DNA of 64,000 nt, from assembly GCA_937871805.1 (NCBI GenBank), contig CALMQB010000002.1:248001-312000 (forward strand). The letters are read 5' to 3'. A model generated the notes under the pieces. It had not been told where the DNA came from. It searched no databases and saw only the letters and a list, made by a program, of their open reading frames with translations. Both the position numbers and the translations under genes were made by a program. Of the stretch, positions 34,278 to 42,955 are shown piece after piece. Every line of letters starts with the position of its first letter. Positions within the stretch are counted from its first letter, which is position 1. The stretch comes from an uncultured Candidatus Saccharibacteria bacterium (lineage in GTDB: Bacteria; Patescibacteriota; Saccharimonadia; Saccharimonadales; HK-STAS-PATE-42).

Positions 34278-35915
34278 TTACATGACACGATTAATTTCTT
34301 CTAAGGTTGTCTCACCAGAAAGACACTTCAGAAGACCAGCTTGGTACATTGTAATCATGCCTCCCCTTTTGGCAGCTTCTTCAAGTTGCTGAGAAGTTGG
34401 CAGAATTTCTGCCCCAAGTAGGGCCCTAATTTCTTCTCCGATTGTCAGTTCTTCCAGGATTGAGGTTCGACCTTTGTAACCAAAGGGATTTTCTTCTGAC
34501 TTCCCCGGATTAAATAGTTGAAAGCTATTTAAATCCTGGGGTACCTGGATACCGGAGGGAAGGTCGCTCAAGTTTTCTTGAAAATGTTTAATGGTGGCAG
34601 GGTCAGGTTGATAAGCTTGCCGCGTTGCAGGGTCCAACTTACGCACTAGACGTTGAGAAACAATTAGTTTTACGGCCGAAGCAAAAATAGGGTTACGCCC
34701 GACCATGCCTAGCATCCTACTCATTGCTGCAGCAGCAGAGCTGGCATGGAAGGTTGAAAGTACCAAGTGCCCAGTGATTGAAGCTTGCAGGGCGGTGTGA
34801 GCAGTATCTTCATCACGGATCTCACCGACCATAATCACATCTGGGTCTAGACGTAACACGGCACGAAACTTTGAAGCAAAGCTATCACCATTACGAGTAT
34901 CAACAGGTATCTGGCTCATTCCGTCCAGACCGTACTCTACTGGGTCTTCGAGAGTCATCAGCTTGCGCTCTGGAGTGTTAAGGCGCATCAAGATTGAGTA
35001 AAGAGTTGTAGTTTTACCCGAACCAGTTGGACCAACAACAAGTACCATTCCGTGGGGGTGGGCAATGACTTCTTCAATCGGCTCTCTTTCACGAGCATCT
35101 AGCCCAAGGTTATCTAAGTTTAAGAGTTCTATGTCAAAGTTGAAAAGACGGAGCACGGCGTCTTGCCCATAAACGGTTGGAACAGTTTCAATACGCATGT
35201 TGAGAACCTCTTCTTGACCATCAGTTCCTGTGACACGTTCAGAGAGATGAGAAGTTTGGGCATCATTTGAACTAGATGATATACCAGCTCTTACTGCAAT
35301 ACTCTGTTGGACTTGATAATATTTTGGGTGAGTCAAGGCAGCAATAACATGCAGCATTCCGTCAATTCTGAAGCGAATACGTACAAAATCTCGAGCATTT
35401 TCAAAATGAATATCTGAAGACTCTAGCTTATAAGCTTGTTCAATTATATAACCAAGAAGGTCATCGCTGTGAACATCTTCCAAAGTTTTGCTTACTTGAG
35501 CAAGGTTGCTACTTGAGCCATAGCTAGATATATCAATATCTTGATACTGAACAACCTTTGGCGGATCATAGATCTTCATAATGTCTCTCCAGCCAGATTC
35601 AGAAGTCATCTTAATAATAATCCGATGGTCTTGGAAACGGGACTTTAAGCTTGAAATTAAGCTTTGTGGAGTACGATTAGTAATTGCAAAAACATAGGTA
35701 CCCACGTCTGCAGAGAGTATCGTGAAATAATCTTTATACATCTCTTGAACCGAGATAATGTCAAAAATTGGACCATTGGGTAGGCTATAGTTTTGAGTGT
35801 CTAGATACTCGTAGCGTAGGAGTTGAGCACGGCGAATAGTCGCGACTTCATCCGCTTCTCGAAAGCGAGCTTTGTCGCGAGCTTCATTCCCAACTGAACT
35901 ACCCAATGAACTCAT
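34278..35915 (-). CDS. pilB: PilB/GspE-type assembly ATPase (type IV pilus or competence)
   Basis: This 545-residue ATPase powers assembly of type IV pilus or related pseudopilus fibres. It has Walker A GPTGSGKTTTLY near 292, the Asp box TLEDPVEYG, Walker B DPDVIMVGEIRDEDTA, and the His box GHLVLSTFHASS. The N-terminal region (SLGSSVGNEARDKARFREA) replaces the usual MshEN domain only in part. The tetra-Cys zinc site of most PilB proteins is missing. Other pil genes are not in the window. Such fibres serve twitching, attachment and DNA uptake; the last would match the uptake-like motif found throughout. Confidence 0.92.
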   Translation of the reverse strand: MSSLGSSVGNEARDKARFREADEVATIRRAQLLRYEYLDTQNYSLPNGPIFDIISVQEMYKDYFTILSADVGTYVFAITNRTPQSLISSLKSRFQDHRIIIKMTSESGWRDIMKIYDPPKVVQYQDIDISSYGSSSNLAQVSKTLEDVHSDDLLGYIIEQAYKLESSDIHFENARDFVRIRFRIDGMLHVIAALTHPKYYQVQQSIAVRAGISSSSNDAQTSHLSERVTGTDGQEEVLNMRIETVPTVYGQDAVLRLFNFDIELLNLDNLGLDAREREPIEEVIAHPHGMVLVVGPTGSGKTTTLYSILMRLNTPERKLMTLEDPVEYGLDGMSQIPVDTRNGDSFASKFRAVLRLDPDVIMVGEIRDEDTAHTALQASITGHLVLSTFHASSAAAAMSRMLGMVGRNPIFASAVKLIVSQRLVRKLDPATRQAYQPDPATIKHFQENLSDLPSGIQVPQDLNSFQLFNPGKSEENPFGYKGRTSILEELTIGEEIRALLGAEILPTSQQLEEAAKRGGMITMYQAGLLKCLSGETTLEEINRVM

Positions 35916-36014
35916 TTTTTATGTTTTAGTCTAAACCTTGAATTTAACTTATTAAGCTTAAGTTTAACATACAGTGAAGCTTGGGGAATAAAACAAAGGG
36001 GAATTTTTATCTGC

Positions 36015-36020
36015 TAGAAT
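36015..36020 (+). promoter_or_regulatory. -10 box of the MYG1 gene (leaderless)
   Basis: TAGAAT ends 7 nt before the ATG at 36028, which fits a leaderless mRNA. No Shine-Dalgarno site is present. Confidence 0.45.
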
Positions 36021-36027
36021 TAAATAC

Positions 36028-36960
36028 ATGTTAATCAACAAGCCCCGTTTAAACTTAAGATATGCAAACCGTGGCCTAGACTTAAAGACTTTAGCCGTTC
36101 ATGATAAAAAATTTCATGCGGATGATGTACTGGCTGCAATGCTACTTAGAGCAATCTACCCAAATATTAAGATTGTTAGAACTCGAGACCAGAATAAGGT
36201 TGAGGAATGTGATGTGGCCGTAGACGTCGGTGGGAGTTACGACTTCGAGAATCTTAAGTTTGACCATCACCAGGAAGGCAAGGCTGGAAAGCGTGCCAAT
36301 GGAATAGAATACTCAGGAGTTGGGTTAGTTTGGAAACACTGGGGCATTGAAATCTGTAAGGGAAAGGTCGACCTTTTTGAGTTTATCGATTCTAAAATAA
36401 TCCAACCAGTTGATGCACAAGATAATGGGCAATCTCTTCATACCAACTTGGTATTCGGTGTAAATGACTTTAACTTGGATAATATTAATTCTATGGCATT
36501 AAATCCAAGCTTAACCGAAAAGGGGATGGATGATGGCTTGTTTGAAGAGGCAATGGATTTATTTGAATATATATTTGGGAGAATCTTAAAGAGGCAGTTT
36601 GAGGCATTTGAGCTTAAAGAGCAAATCCTAAAAGAATACTCTAAATTAGAGGATTCAAGATTTTTAATACACGAAGAGTTTAAACCAGTATTGAAGTTTA
36701 GTAGTGAAATGCCTAATCTTTTATTTTATCTGTATAAAGATGGTAATGATAAAAGATGGGTCATACGCGCTATACCAGGTAAGACAGAATTTACTAACAG
36801 AAAAAACTTACCTGCGAAATGGGCGGGAAAAGAGGGCTCAGCTCTTGATAAAGCTAGCGGTATAAAAGGTATGACCTTTTGTCACAATAACTTATTCATT
36901 TGCGGAGCGAAGAATAAAGAAGCGATCTTGAAGGCTCTACGGTTAGCTCTAGAGAATTAA
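36028..36960 (+). CDS. MYG1 (UPF0160) family protein
   Basis: MYG1 proteins are DHH-like putative exonucleases or phosphoesterases. The 310-residue protein has the family metal-binding set: AVHDKKFHADDVLAAMLL, VRTRDQNKVEECDVAVDVGG, FDHHQEG (the DHH motif), then YSGVGLVWKHWG, DAQDNG, and the C-terminal domain with VIRAIPGKTEF, FCHNNLFICGAK. Length is close to bacterial members. It may act on RNA; the substrate is not established. It starts right after its -10 box. A full window motif lies within its first codons (36049). Confidence 0.85.
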   Translation: MLINKPRLNLRYANRGLDLKTLAVHDKKFHADDVLAAMLLRAIYPNIKIVRTRDQNKVEECDVAVDVGGSYDFENLKFDHHQEGKAGKRANGIEYSGVGLVWKHWGIEICKGKVDLFEFIDSKIIQPVDAQDNGQSLHTNLVFGVNDFNLDNINSMALNPSLTEKGMDDGLFEEAMDLFEYIFGRILKRQFEAFELKEQILKEYSKLEDSRFLIHEEFKPVLKFSSEMPNLLFYLYKDGNDKRWVIRAIPGKTEFTNRKNLPAKWAGKEGSALDKASGIKGMTFCHNNLFICGAKNKEAILKALRLALEN

Positions 36961-37035
36961 ATTTGTAATTTTACTTTTGACCTTGCTCCCAGTTTCAGAA
37001 CTAGAAAAAGGGAGCAAAGCTATGGCACATCCAGG

Positions 37036-37066
37036 GCTGTAGATTCTTCGCTTTGCTCAGAATGGC
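37036..37066 (+). repeat. dispersed repeat copy R1 (forward)
   Basis: GCTGTAGATTCTTCGCTTTG then CTCAGAATGGC. It pairs imperfectly with R2 (37130-37156), about 65 nt away, as a long stem. Confidence 0.7.
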
Positions 37067-37129
37067 AAATCAATTGTTTGTTCTATTACCTTTAACTTCT
37101 GTTGAAGTGACAAGATCTTCGCGGGTTGT

Positions 37130-37156
37130 GTCATTCTGAACGGAGTGAAGAATCTA
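37130..37156 (-). repeat. dispersed repeat copy R2 (reverse)
   Basis: GTCATTCTGAACGGAGTGAA then GAATCTA, the reverse complement form of the repeat, about 21 of 27 bases complementary to R1. It lies just downstream of the GIY-YIG gene stop. Confidence 0.7.
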
Positions 37157-37174
37157 TGACGTGATGCTTAGAAC

Positions 37175-37453
37175 TTAAACTTCGAGATCCTCCCAGTTTG
37201 GATTGTGGCCTTCTATCAAGTCTACCTTCTTTCTCCTAAGCAGACCTTTGAGTTGTTTTTCTCTAGAAATCGCATCCTGAATGCTATTGGTTTGCTCAAA
37301 ATAAACTAAAGTTTTAATTTTGTATCTTCTGGTAAAACCCTCCACTAACGAATTCTTATGTTCATAAATTCTTCTTTCTAGATTATTAGTTAGACCGATG
37401 TATAATGTTCCGTTCTTTTTGCTTGCTAGAATGTAGACATAGTAGACCTTCAT
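37175..37453 (-). CDS. small GIY-YIG nuclease family protein
   Basis: The 92-residue protein is a stand-alone GIY-YIG domain: KVYYVYILASKKNGTLYIGLTNNLERRIYEHK (Tyr, Arg and Tyr of the family), ending LIEGHNPNWEDLEV. The ATG at 37453 is preferred; an upstream start at 37492 would run into repeat R3. This form is widespread in bacteria and resembles the UvrC N-terminal domain and homing nucleases. The usual C-terminal catalytic Glu is in VLVEAFTR-like position (FEQTNSIQDAISREKQLKG). The gene is bracketed by two inverted-repeat pairs (R1/R2 and R3/R4), so it may mobilise them. Confidence 0.85.
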   Translation of the reverse strand: MKVYYVYILASKKNGTLYIGLTNNLERRIYEHKNSLVEGFTRRYKIKTLVYFEQTNSIQDAISREKQLKGLLRRKKVDLIEGHNPNWEDLEV

Positions 37454-37470
37454 GGGTTTGATCTTAAATG

Positions 37471-37506
37471 AGCTGTAGATTCTTCGTTGCACTCAGAATG
37501 ACAAAT
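37471..37506 (+). repeat. dispersed repeat copy R3 (forward)
   Basis: AGCTGTAGATTCTTCGTTGC then ACTCAGAATGACAAAT, the same orientation and similar to R1 (about 30 of 36 bases equal). It stands right before the GIY-YIG gene. Confidence 0.7.
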
Positions 37507-37521
37507 ACGAGATGAAGGATA

Positions 37522-37550
37522 GTCATTCTGAATATGGGTGGAGAATTTAG
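37522..37550 (-). repeat. dispersed repeat copy R4 (reverse)
   Basis: GTCATTCTGAATATGGGTGG then AGAATTTAG, the reverse form, partly complementary to R3 (best over the ten bases GTCATTCTGA). R3 and R4 form the second palindromic flank. Confidence 0.6.
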
Positions 37551-37559
37551 AGATTATAT

Positions 37560-37829
37560 TTATCTTTTTCGGTATTTAGCGACTCTGGAGGCATAATAAA
37601 TAATTAAAGCCAGAAAAATAGCTTGACCGATCAGTAAAACTGTATCACCTGTTACAGCAAATCTAAAGACAAAGAAAATAGTACCTATAGTTCTGATTAA
37701 AACTCCGCGTAAAGAGACCTCTTTTGCTGACTTGGCAATATTTATCTTGATGGTTTGAGCAAGAAGATCTGCCAAAAAAAAGAGAATTGCGATTGAGGCT
37801 AGTATTTCAGATAGGTGTTCTGCAGACAT
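37560..37829 (-). CDS. small membrane protein, PQ-loop/SemiSWEET-like
   Basis: The 89-residue protein has three membrane segments and the half-unit layout of PQ-loop (SemiSWEET) sugar or amino acid carriers: LSEILASIAILFFLADLLAQ, then TIKINIAKSAKEVSL (the PQ motif reduced to AQ), then FFVFRFAVTG and LLIGQAIFLALIIYYASRV. Such half-units work as dimers. The key Pro is missing, so transport is uncertain. It lies 22 nt downstream of rny on the same strand and is likely co-transcribed. Confidence 0.5.
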   Translation of the reverse strand: MSAEHLSEILASIAILFFLADLLAQTIKINIAKSAKEVSLRGVLIRTIGTIFFVFRFAVTGDTVLLIGQAIFLALIIYYASRVAKYRKR

Positions 37830-37851
37830 ATTTTTATTTTAAAATTTGGAT

Positions 37852-39363
37852 TTACTTAGCGTATTCAACTGCGCGAGTCTCACGAAGCACATTGACTTTA
37901 ATTGTACCAGGATAGCTCATTGTACTTTCAATTTTATGGGCAATCTCTTTGGCAAGTTTAATAGCAGTAAAATCATCAATAATCTTACTTTCAACAATAA
38001 TGCGGACTTCTCTTCCTGCAGAAATAGCGTAAGCCTTATCGACACCCTTGAAGTTTTTAGCAGTATTTTCGAGCTCACTCATTCGCTGAGAAAAGTTCTC
38101 AGAAGAAATGTTTCGAGCACCTGGCCGGGCGGCAGAAAGTGAGTCAACAACTCTGACAACCATAGCTTCTGGAGTTGTGGCATCGATATCTTCGTGATGA
38201 GCTTCTGCAGCGTGGGAAATTTCTTCACCCATGCCATATTTACGGAGTAAGTCACCAGAAATATGATGATGTTTTCCTTCAATTTTGTGAGTTAAGGCTT
38301 TGCCTAAATCGTGAAGGAGTGCTGCAGTTTTAGAGACTCGAACATCTGCCCCGACTTCTTCGGCAATAATTGTTGCAATATGTGCCATTTCTGTAGAGTG
38401 CTTAAGTACATTCTGGCCGTAAGAAGTTCTAAACTTGAGCTCACCAAGATGGTGCATAATTTGATCTGGCAGACCAGAAACTCCGACTTCACGGCATGCG
38501 TCTTCAGCAGCTTGATCAATCTCTTTTTCGATAACCTTGTGAGCTTTTTGAACAATTTCTTCAATTTTACCGGGGTGGATTCTGCCATCTTTAATTAGGT
38601 TTTCAAGAGCGACTCTAGCGACTTGTCTGCGAACTGGATCAAAGGAAGAAATAACGACCGTACCTGGTGCTTCATCCATTAAGATGTCGACGCCGAGTTC
38701 TTTTTGTAATGCCTGGATGTTGCGCCCTTCCTTACCAATAATACGCCCTTTGACGCTGTCATCGATCTTGAGGGAAGTTATGGTACGCTCGGCCGTAACA
38801 TCCCCGGCGATACGTTCCATAGCAGAAAGGATTACTTCTTGAGCTAAACCTTCGGCATTACGAACAGCTTCTTTTTGTAACTTGGAAACTAGATCTGTTA
38901 AATCTTTAGAGACGTCTTTTTGAACAGTATCTATAAGTTGAGCCTCAGCTTCTTGTTTAGTGAGCTTAGCAATACCTTGAAGCTTATCTTGCTGACGGAG
39001 TTTAATTTGTTTAATTTCTTCTTTTAGAGTAATTAGATCTTCCTCATTTTTACGGAGATCGTTGTTGCGAGTATCTAGATCTTCAAATTTTTTATCAATA
39101 TTATTTTCGCGGTCAATGATTCTTCTTTGGGATTCTTTAAGTTCTTTTTGCTCGGTAGAAATATCTGACTGCGCTCTTTCTTTGAGCTCAATGACCTCTT
39201 CTTTAGCTTTAAGCTTAAGCTCTTCGGCTTCTTTTTTAGCTAAAGCTAATTTGTCTGCGGACTTTTGATCTGCGGATGAAGCTTTTTGCTTTGAGACGTA
39301 TTGTGAGCCTGCATAGCCGAAGCTAGCTCCTGCGAGTGCTAAGAGTATTGTAATTGGTTCCAT
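37852..39363 (-). CDS. rny: ribonuclease Y
   Basis: RNase Y is a membrane-tethered endoribonuclease that starts mRNA decay. The 503-residue protein has an N-terminal membrane anchor (TILLALAGASFGYAGSQYV), a long coiled coil (about 30-180, rich in Lys, Glu and Gln), a KH domain with GRIIGKEGRNIQALQKELG near 208, and an HD domain with HSTEMAHIATIIAEE and ALLHDLGKAL. The HD metal residues are present. Length is close to Bacillus RNase Y. It is the first gene of a two-gene unit with the PQ-loop-like gene. Confidence 0.96.
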   Translation of the reverse strand: MEPITILLALAGASFGYAGSQYVSKQKASSADQKSADKLALAKKEAEELKLKAKEEVIELKERAQSDISTEQKELKESQRRIIDRENNIDKKFEDLDTRNNDLRKNEEDLITLKEEIKQIKLRQQDKLQGIAKLTKQEAEAQLIDTVQKDVSKDLTDLVSKLQKEAVRNAEGLAQEVILSAMERIAGDVTAERTITSLKIDDSVKGRIIGKEGRNIQALQKELGVDILMDEAPGTVVISSFDPVRRQVARVALENLIKDGRIHPGKIEEIVQKAHKVIEKEIDQAAEDACREVGVSGLPDQIMHHLGELKFRTSYGQNVLKHSTEMAHIATIIAEEVGADVRVSKTAALLHDLGKALTHKIEGKHHHISGDLLRKYGMGEEISHAAEAHHEDIDATTPEAMVVRVVDSLSAARPGARNISSENFSQRMSELENTAKNFKGVDKAYAISAGREVRIIVESKIIDDFTAIKLAKEIAHKIESTMSYPGTIKVNVLRETRAVEYAK

Positions 39364-39645
39364 ATAACGTATTTAGGCCCTCCCGTTGTAAGGCATTAAT
39401 CTTAATTTTATGTTTAGAGAACTAGAAAAGTTTGGGATTTTTCTAGTAGAGATTAAGGAAGTCTGCTTTTAAAATTATGACGATGATAGTTTTAGGCCTA
39501 CTTTCAGGGATGGGGAATGATTTAATTAATCTGTAAAGCTTTCAGAAATGTCCTCAGTTCGAATCGAAAGCTTAATCGGTATTAAACTTAAGTTACGAAT
39601 AACTATATTTTACCACAAAAAGCTTCTAGCTGCAGATGGGTAGGG
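39364..39645. other. intergenic stretch, no gene seen
   Basis: Nothing convincing is seen beyond one full window motif (39582). A short GTTCGAATC resembles a tRNA T-loop but no cloverleaf forms. Confidence 0.5.
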
Positions 39646-42270
39646 CTATTTCTTGCTCCTCGGTAAATGCTTCTTAGCCAGTAAGCCTAAACCTCCAAGC
39701 AGGAATAAGCTAGCGACTAGGAAGAGAAGTTTGAGGTTGTCTCCAGTGGCTGCGAGCCCAGCAAAGCTGCCGTTAGAACTACTCGAACTTGAACTTGATC
39801 CATCCGTGGTGATCGAGCCTCCGTTTGGGTTCTGCCCGCCATCAGTTAATTCACTTAATGAAATTTTAAGTAGGCGCTGACCAAGTCCGTCTGAGAGCCA
39901 TAAATTACCTTGGTCATCAACTGTAATGTTTCCAGCGTACAACCCTAGATAATTTTGATTAATATACTCCCGATCTTCTTCAGACATCCCTGCAAAACCA
40001 GGTGGGAGTGGTGTGATTAAGCCGGCATAATATGTAGGCTGAGTGTCACCTGGGCTAATTCTGCCGATCTGACCATTGTAGAGCACAAACCAAAGTGCGC
40101 CATCTGAACCGGCCATTAAGCTCGAGACCGTTGAGTTAAAAGTATTGGGGTAGTTAATTTGCTCACCAGATGGTTTTATTTGAGTCAAAATTACAGAAGA
40201 GGACTCATCGCCACCGCCTGGGTTGTTGTACCAGGCTGAGCCATCCACAGTTATAGCCATGGAGCCAAATGGGACCTCACCCTCTCCGCCAACTTGGTAG
40301 CTATGGTAAACTTCGAATTCACCACTCTGGTTGAGCCTGGCAAGACCAAGTGTAATGCCACCTTCTTCACTGAAAACAATAGCTGTGACCTGGCCTTGAG
40401 AGTTAGAACTTAAGTTTAAAAAACCCGAATATCCGGCTGGAGGACTCAAGACTGCGGTTGAACCGTCTGCCTTAACTACATTAAGCGTAGCAGTGCCGTA
40501 TACGGCACTAAAGACGGAACCATCAGCTTGAGCGGCGAGAGTAGATAGACCGTCTTGGCAAACCTCATCAAATGGAAAACTCTCAACCTGACCAGTTGTA
40601 ATTATGAATGCTTGGATACTGTTGGAATTACAGTCAACACTCCAAATGCGACCTCGACTAAATATAATCTCACCAAAAAGTGATACTGAAAAAGTTTGCC
40701 CGTCTGGGATCGGGAAGGTTTCAGTCTGATTAGTAGTTGGATTAAATTTAGAGAAACTATCTATGGTGCCGGATTCTAAATTTGAATTAATATACCACAG
40801 GTTGCCTTGATCATCAACGGTTACGTTTGCATTAGTGCTGTCCGTTGGGTATTCAGAGATATTTAAATTGGGAGGATTAACTGTAACTGTAACTGCTGAG
40901 CTTTCGGTAGAATTCCCCTCGCCGTCATAAGCAATCGCCTTAAAGGTATACTGACCGGCTGGCTTTTGCCAGGAACCGCTCGTATATTGGTTTTGCCAGT
41001 TTGCAGTATATGGACCAGTCTTATCCGTAGAAACTAGTTCATCATTTACATAGAATTCGACTTTAGAAACACCAGATTCTGAATCACTGGCATCAGCTGT
41101 GACCTGCAAAACTGAAGTATTGAAAGTTGAGCCATCAGTAGGAGCAGTTAAGTTTACGGTTGGTGGGGTAACGTCTGGGTCGGGGAGGTCGGCAACATAT
41201 ATTTTAGAATCTGAGGTGCCAACATAAATTTTACCCGCCTGCTCATCTACGGTTACAGATGTTGCCTTGCCAGGTAAACCATCGTATTCCCGCCAATCTT
41301 CTAGGTTATTTGTGTACATCAAATTACTTATGTAATCATCTTCTGAGCCCGGCGTATAAGATTCTAGTACATAGAGCTTACTACTGGTAGTTGCAACTTG
41401 TCTCTGGTTCTGACCGCAACTGCCACCACTAGGTCCACTGCTCGCACAATAGGCATTCATACCTACGTTTGAAAAATTACTCTGATTGGTGGATTGGCCG
41501 TCGAAGGTTCGTATTTGTTGAGGAAAGACTTCTTCACAAATAATTTTCCCTTGAAAAATTACCGGACCGGGCCCTCTGCCGGCATTCCCGGTATTACAAA
41601 TCTTATCTGTGGTGCCGGTATCCCAGTTGGCACCATCAAAGACTTGGACAGGGTTTGGAGTAGAGCTGTAATCAGACTGCATATACATCTTGCCGTCTAA
41701 TACCGCGCCCCAGTGGTAACGTTCAGAGTTATCACCACCAGGTACATTTTCATATGTTTGAACCACATTCCAAGTTTGGCCATCATCAGTGCTTCGCCAA
41801 GCAGTTGAGGTTGCACCACCGGCTGACCCAAACATCCAAAGGTCGGTGCCGTCTAGAGTAGCGATGTCGTACATGTGTTCAGCATTAACTGGAGTTTTGA
41901 CTTCCCAACCAGAACCAGGGGTGTAAACAACGTAACCAGCTGGACAACTACCAGAGCAAGTTGGGTCTATGGTGGTAGCATAGATTTTGCCATTAATAAC
42001 CCGCCAGGTTCCAATTGATTCGGCAGGGACAGAGATGGCGGAGCCATCGAATGTCTGCGACGTAAGGTCGAATGGGTTAATAGTGATAGGGCCGGTGTTA
42101 GCGTTGTAGTCACCATAGCTGGCAAGGAGTTTGCCATCAAAAACTGCCAGGCTATTAAGGGTTTTGCCTTGATCGGTAGTCTGAGCGGCGGCCTCTGGGT
42201 GAGTGCCAAGCTCGGTGAAGTTTAGAGTTCGGGCAGCAAAAGTCTGGTTAGTACTGAAAATAAGCACCAA
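39646..42270 (-). CDS. large surface protein with propellers, Ig-like domain and LAATG tail; start region out of frame
   Basis: The 874-residue frame starts at a GTG inside a signal peptide. Extending upstream gives KKIILSLSALFLVLIFSTNQ, with cleavage after TFA, but no proper start codon in that frame. The ATG at 42340 is in another frame because of a tract of AGAAG units (42318-42336); one more unit would join MKKRREEKRISSLS to the signal peptide. Domains: a kelch/BNR-like propeller (about 25-370), an Ig-like domain (about 370-465, TPPTVNLTAPTDGS...VEFYVNDELVS), and a virginiamycin-B-lyase-like propeller (about 475-800, TVDDQGNLWYINS, TVDDQGNLWLSDG). A Ser stalk, LAATGDN, a membrane segment and KKHLPRSKK end it, fitting a sortase signal. 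An adhesin role is inferred. Confidence 0.75.
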   Translation of the reverse strand: MVLIFSTNQTFAARTLNFTELGTHPEAAAQTTDQGKTLNSLAVFDGKLLASYGDYNANTGPITINPFDLTSQTFDGSAISVPAESIGTWRVINGKIYATTIDPTCSGSCPAGYVVYTPGSGWEVKTPVNAEHMYDIATLDGTDLWMFGSAGGATSTAWRSTDDGQTWNVVQTYENVPGGDNSERYHWGAVLDGKMYMQSDYSSTPNPVQVFDGANWDTGTTDKICNTGNAGRGPGPVIFQGKIICEEVFPQQIRTFDGQSTNQSNFSNVGMNAYCASSGPSGGSCGQNQRQVATTSSKLYVLESYTPGSEDDYISNLMYTNNLEDWREYDGLPGKATSVTVDEQAGKIYVGTSDSKIYVADLPDPDVTPPTVNLTAPTDGSTFNTSVLQVTADASDSESGVSKVEFYVNDELVSTDKTGPYTANWQNQYTSGSWQKPAGQYTFKAIAYDGEGNSTESSAVTVTVNPPNLNISEYPTDSTNANVTVDDQGNLWYINSNLESGTIDSFSKFNPTTNQTETFPIPDGQTFSVSLFGEIIFSRGRIWSVDCNSNSIQAFIITTGQVESFPFDEVCQDGLSTLAAQADGSVFSAVYGTATLNVVKADGSTAVLSPPAGYSGFLNLSSNSQGQVTAIVFSEEGGITLGLARLNQSGEFEVYHSYQVGGEGEVPFGSMAITVDGSAWYNNPGGGDESSSVILTQIKPSGEQINYPNTFNSTVSSLMAGSDGALWFVLYNGQIGRISPGDTQPTYYAGLITPLPPGFAGMSEEDREYINQNYLGLYAGNITVDDQGNLWLSDGLGQRLLKISLSELTDGGQNPNGGSITTDGSSSSSSSSNGSFAGLAATGDNLKLLFLVASLFLLGGLGLLAKKHLPRSKK

Positions 42271-42317
42271 AAATAGTGCTGATAGGCTTAAAATTATTTT
42301 TTTAGACAGGCTAGAGA

Positions 42318-42336
42318 TTCTCTTCTCTTCTCTTCT
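42318..42336 (-). repeat. pentanucleotide repeat (AGAAG, 3.8 units) after the ATG of the surface protein
   Basis: On the minus strand the ATG at 42340 is followed by a perfect 19-nt period-5 tract. At the present length the frame from the ATG ends at a TAG after nine codons. Insertion of one unit, or loss of two, would fuse it to the signal peptide frame of the 39646-42270 gene. The tract's place and unit size resemble the CTCTT repeats of Neisseria opa genes. Confidence 0.75.
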
Positions 42337-42395
42337 TCATGTAAGTTTATTGAATCGGTTAATGTCTCACAAACAGTCTCGCTGCTATATCTTTT

Positions 42396-42401
42396 ATTAT
42401 A
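42396..42401 (-). promoter_or_regulatory. -10 box of the surface-protein gene
   Basis: On the minus strand TATAAT stands about 55 nt before the ATG at 42340. The -35 region is weak. It supports transcription through the pentanucleotide tract. Confidence 0.4.
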
Positions 42402-42456
42402 AACATAAGCTTAAATTAAATCTAGTAGTTTTTTAGTTGAGGATGTCGAGATTTGC

Positions 42457-42945
42457 TTACAGCAAGCCGATTTCCTCCCATTTTAGAGCGCTCTCTACAA
42501 ACTCTTCTGGATGAGACTTAATTCTCTTTCTTAAATCTTCTGGGTCGAACCAAGCAACGCTATCAACTTCTTCTTTTTGAAGAACAAGATTAGAAATATC
42601 GATGTCTGACTTAAGTTTAAAGATTTTAGTAAATCGGCTGGGGTCAAACCTGCCATATATAAATTCTTTAAATTCACACCCTTTTAATCCGATCTCCTCC
42701 TCGGCCTCTTTGTAGATATTTTGCTCATAAGATTCACCCTCCTCCAGTGTTCCGGATGCAGCAGGACCCCACCTTCCTGGGCTGACCTTCCTACTTCGCG
42801 TTCTTTTAGCTAAAAGAACCTGGCCTTTTGAATTTTCTATCCAGAGACCAGAAGACCTACAGATGTCGCCTAGGGATATTTCAGATCGATCTTTGATGCC
42901 AATTTGCTTATCTCCTTCGTCGACAATGATGGTTTGCTCTGTCAT
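42457..42945 (-). CDS. NUDIX hydrolase
   Basis: NUDIX enzymes cleave nucleoside diphosphate derivatives. The 162-residue protein has the NUDIX box GTLEEGESYEQNIYKEAEEE followed by IGL (consensus G-x5-E-x7-RE-x2-EE-x-G, with Lys replacing Arg) and the preceding PGRWGPAASG. The start MTEQTIIVDEGDKQIGIKDR and the region with ICRSSGLWIENSKGQVLLAKR resemble the isopentenyl-diphosphate isomerase branch and related YfcD-like proteins. Substrate unknown. The -10 box TATAAT lies 10 nt before the ATG, embedded next to the terminator of the ribosomal operon. Confidence 0.85.
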   Translation of the reverse strand: MTEQTIIVDEGDKQIGIKDRSEISLGDICRSSGLWIENSKGQVLLAKRTRSRKVSPGRWGPAASGTLEEGESYEQNIYKEAEEEIGLKGCEFKEFIYGRFDPSRFTKIFKLKSDIDISNLVLQKEEVDSVAWFDPEDLRKRIKSHPEEFVESALKWEEIGLL

Positions 42946-42955
42946 ATTGTGGTGA

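Noticed and set aside
39530-39575. GTTCGAATC as part of a tRNA or tmRNA
   Set aside because: No acceptor, D or anticodon arms pair around it.
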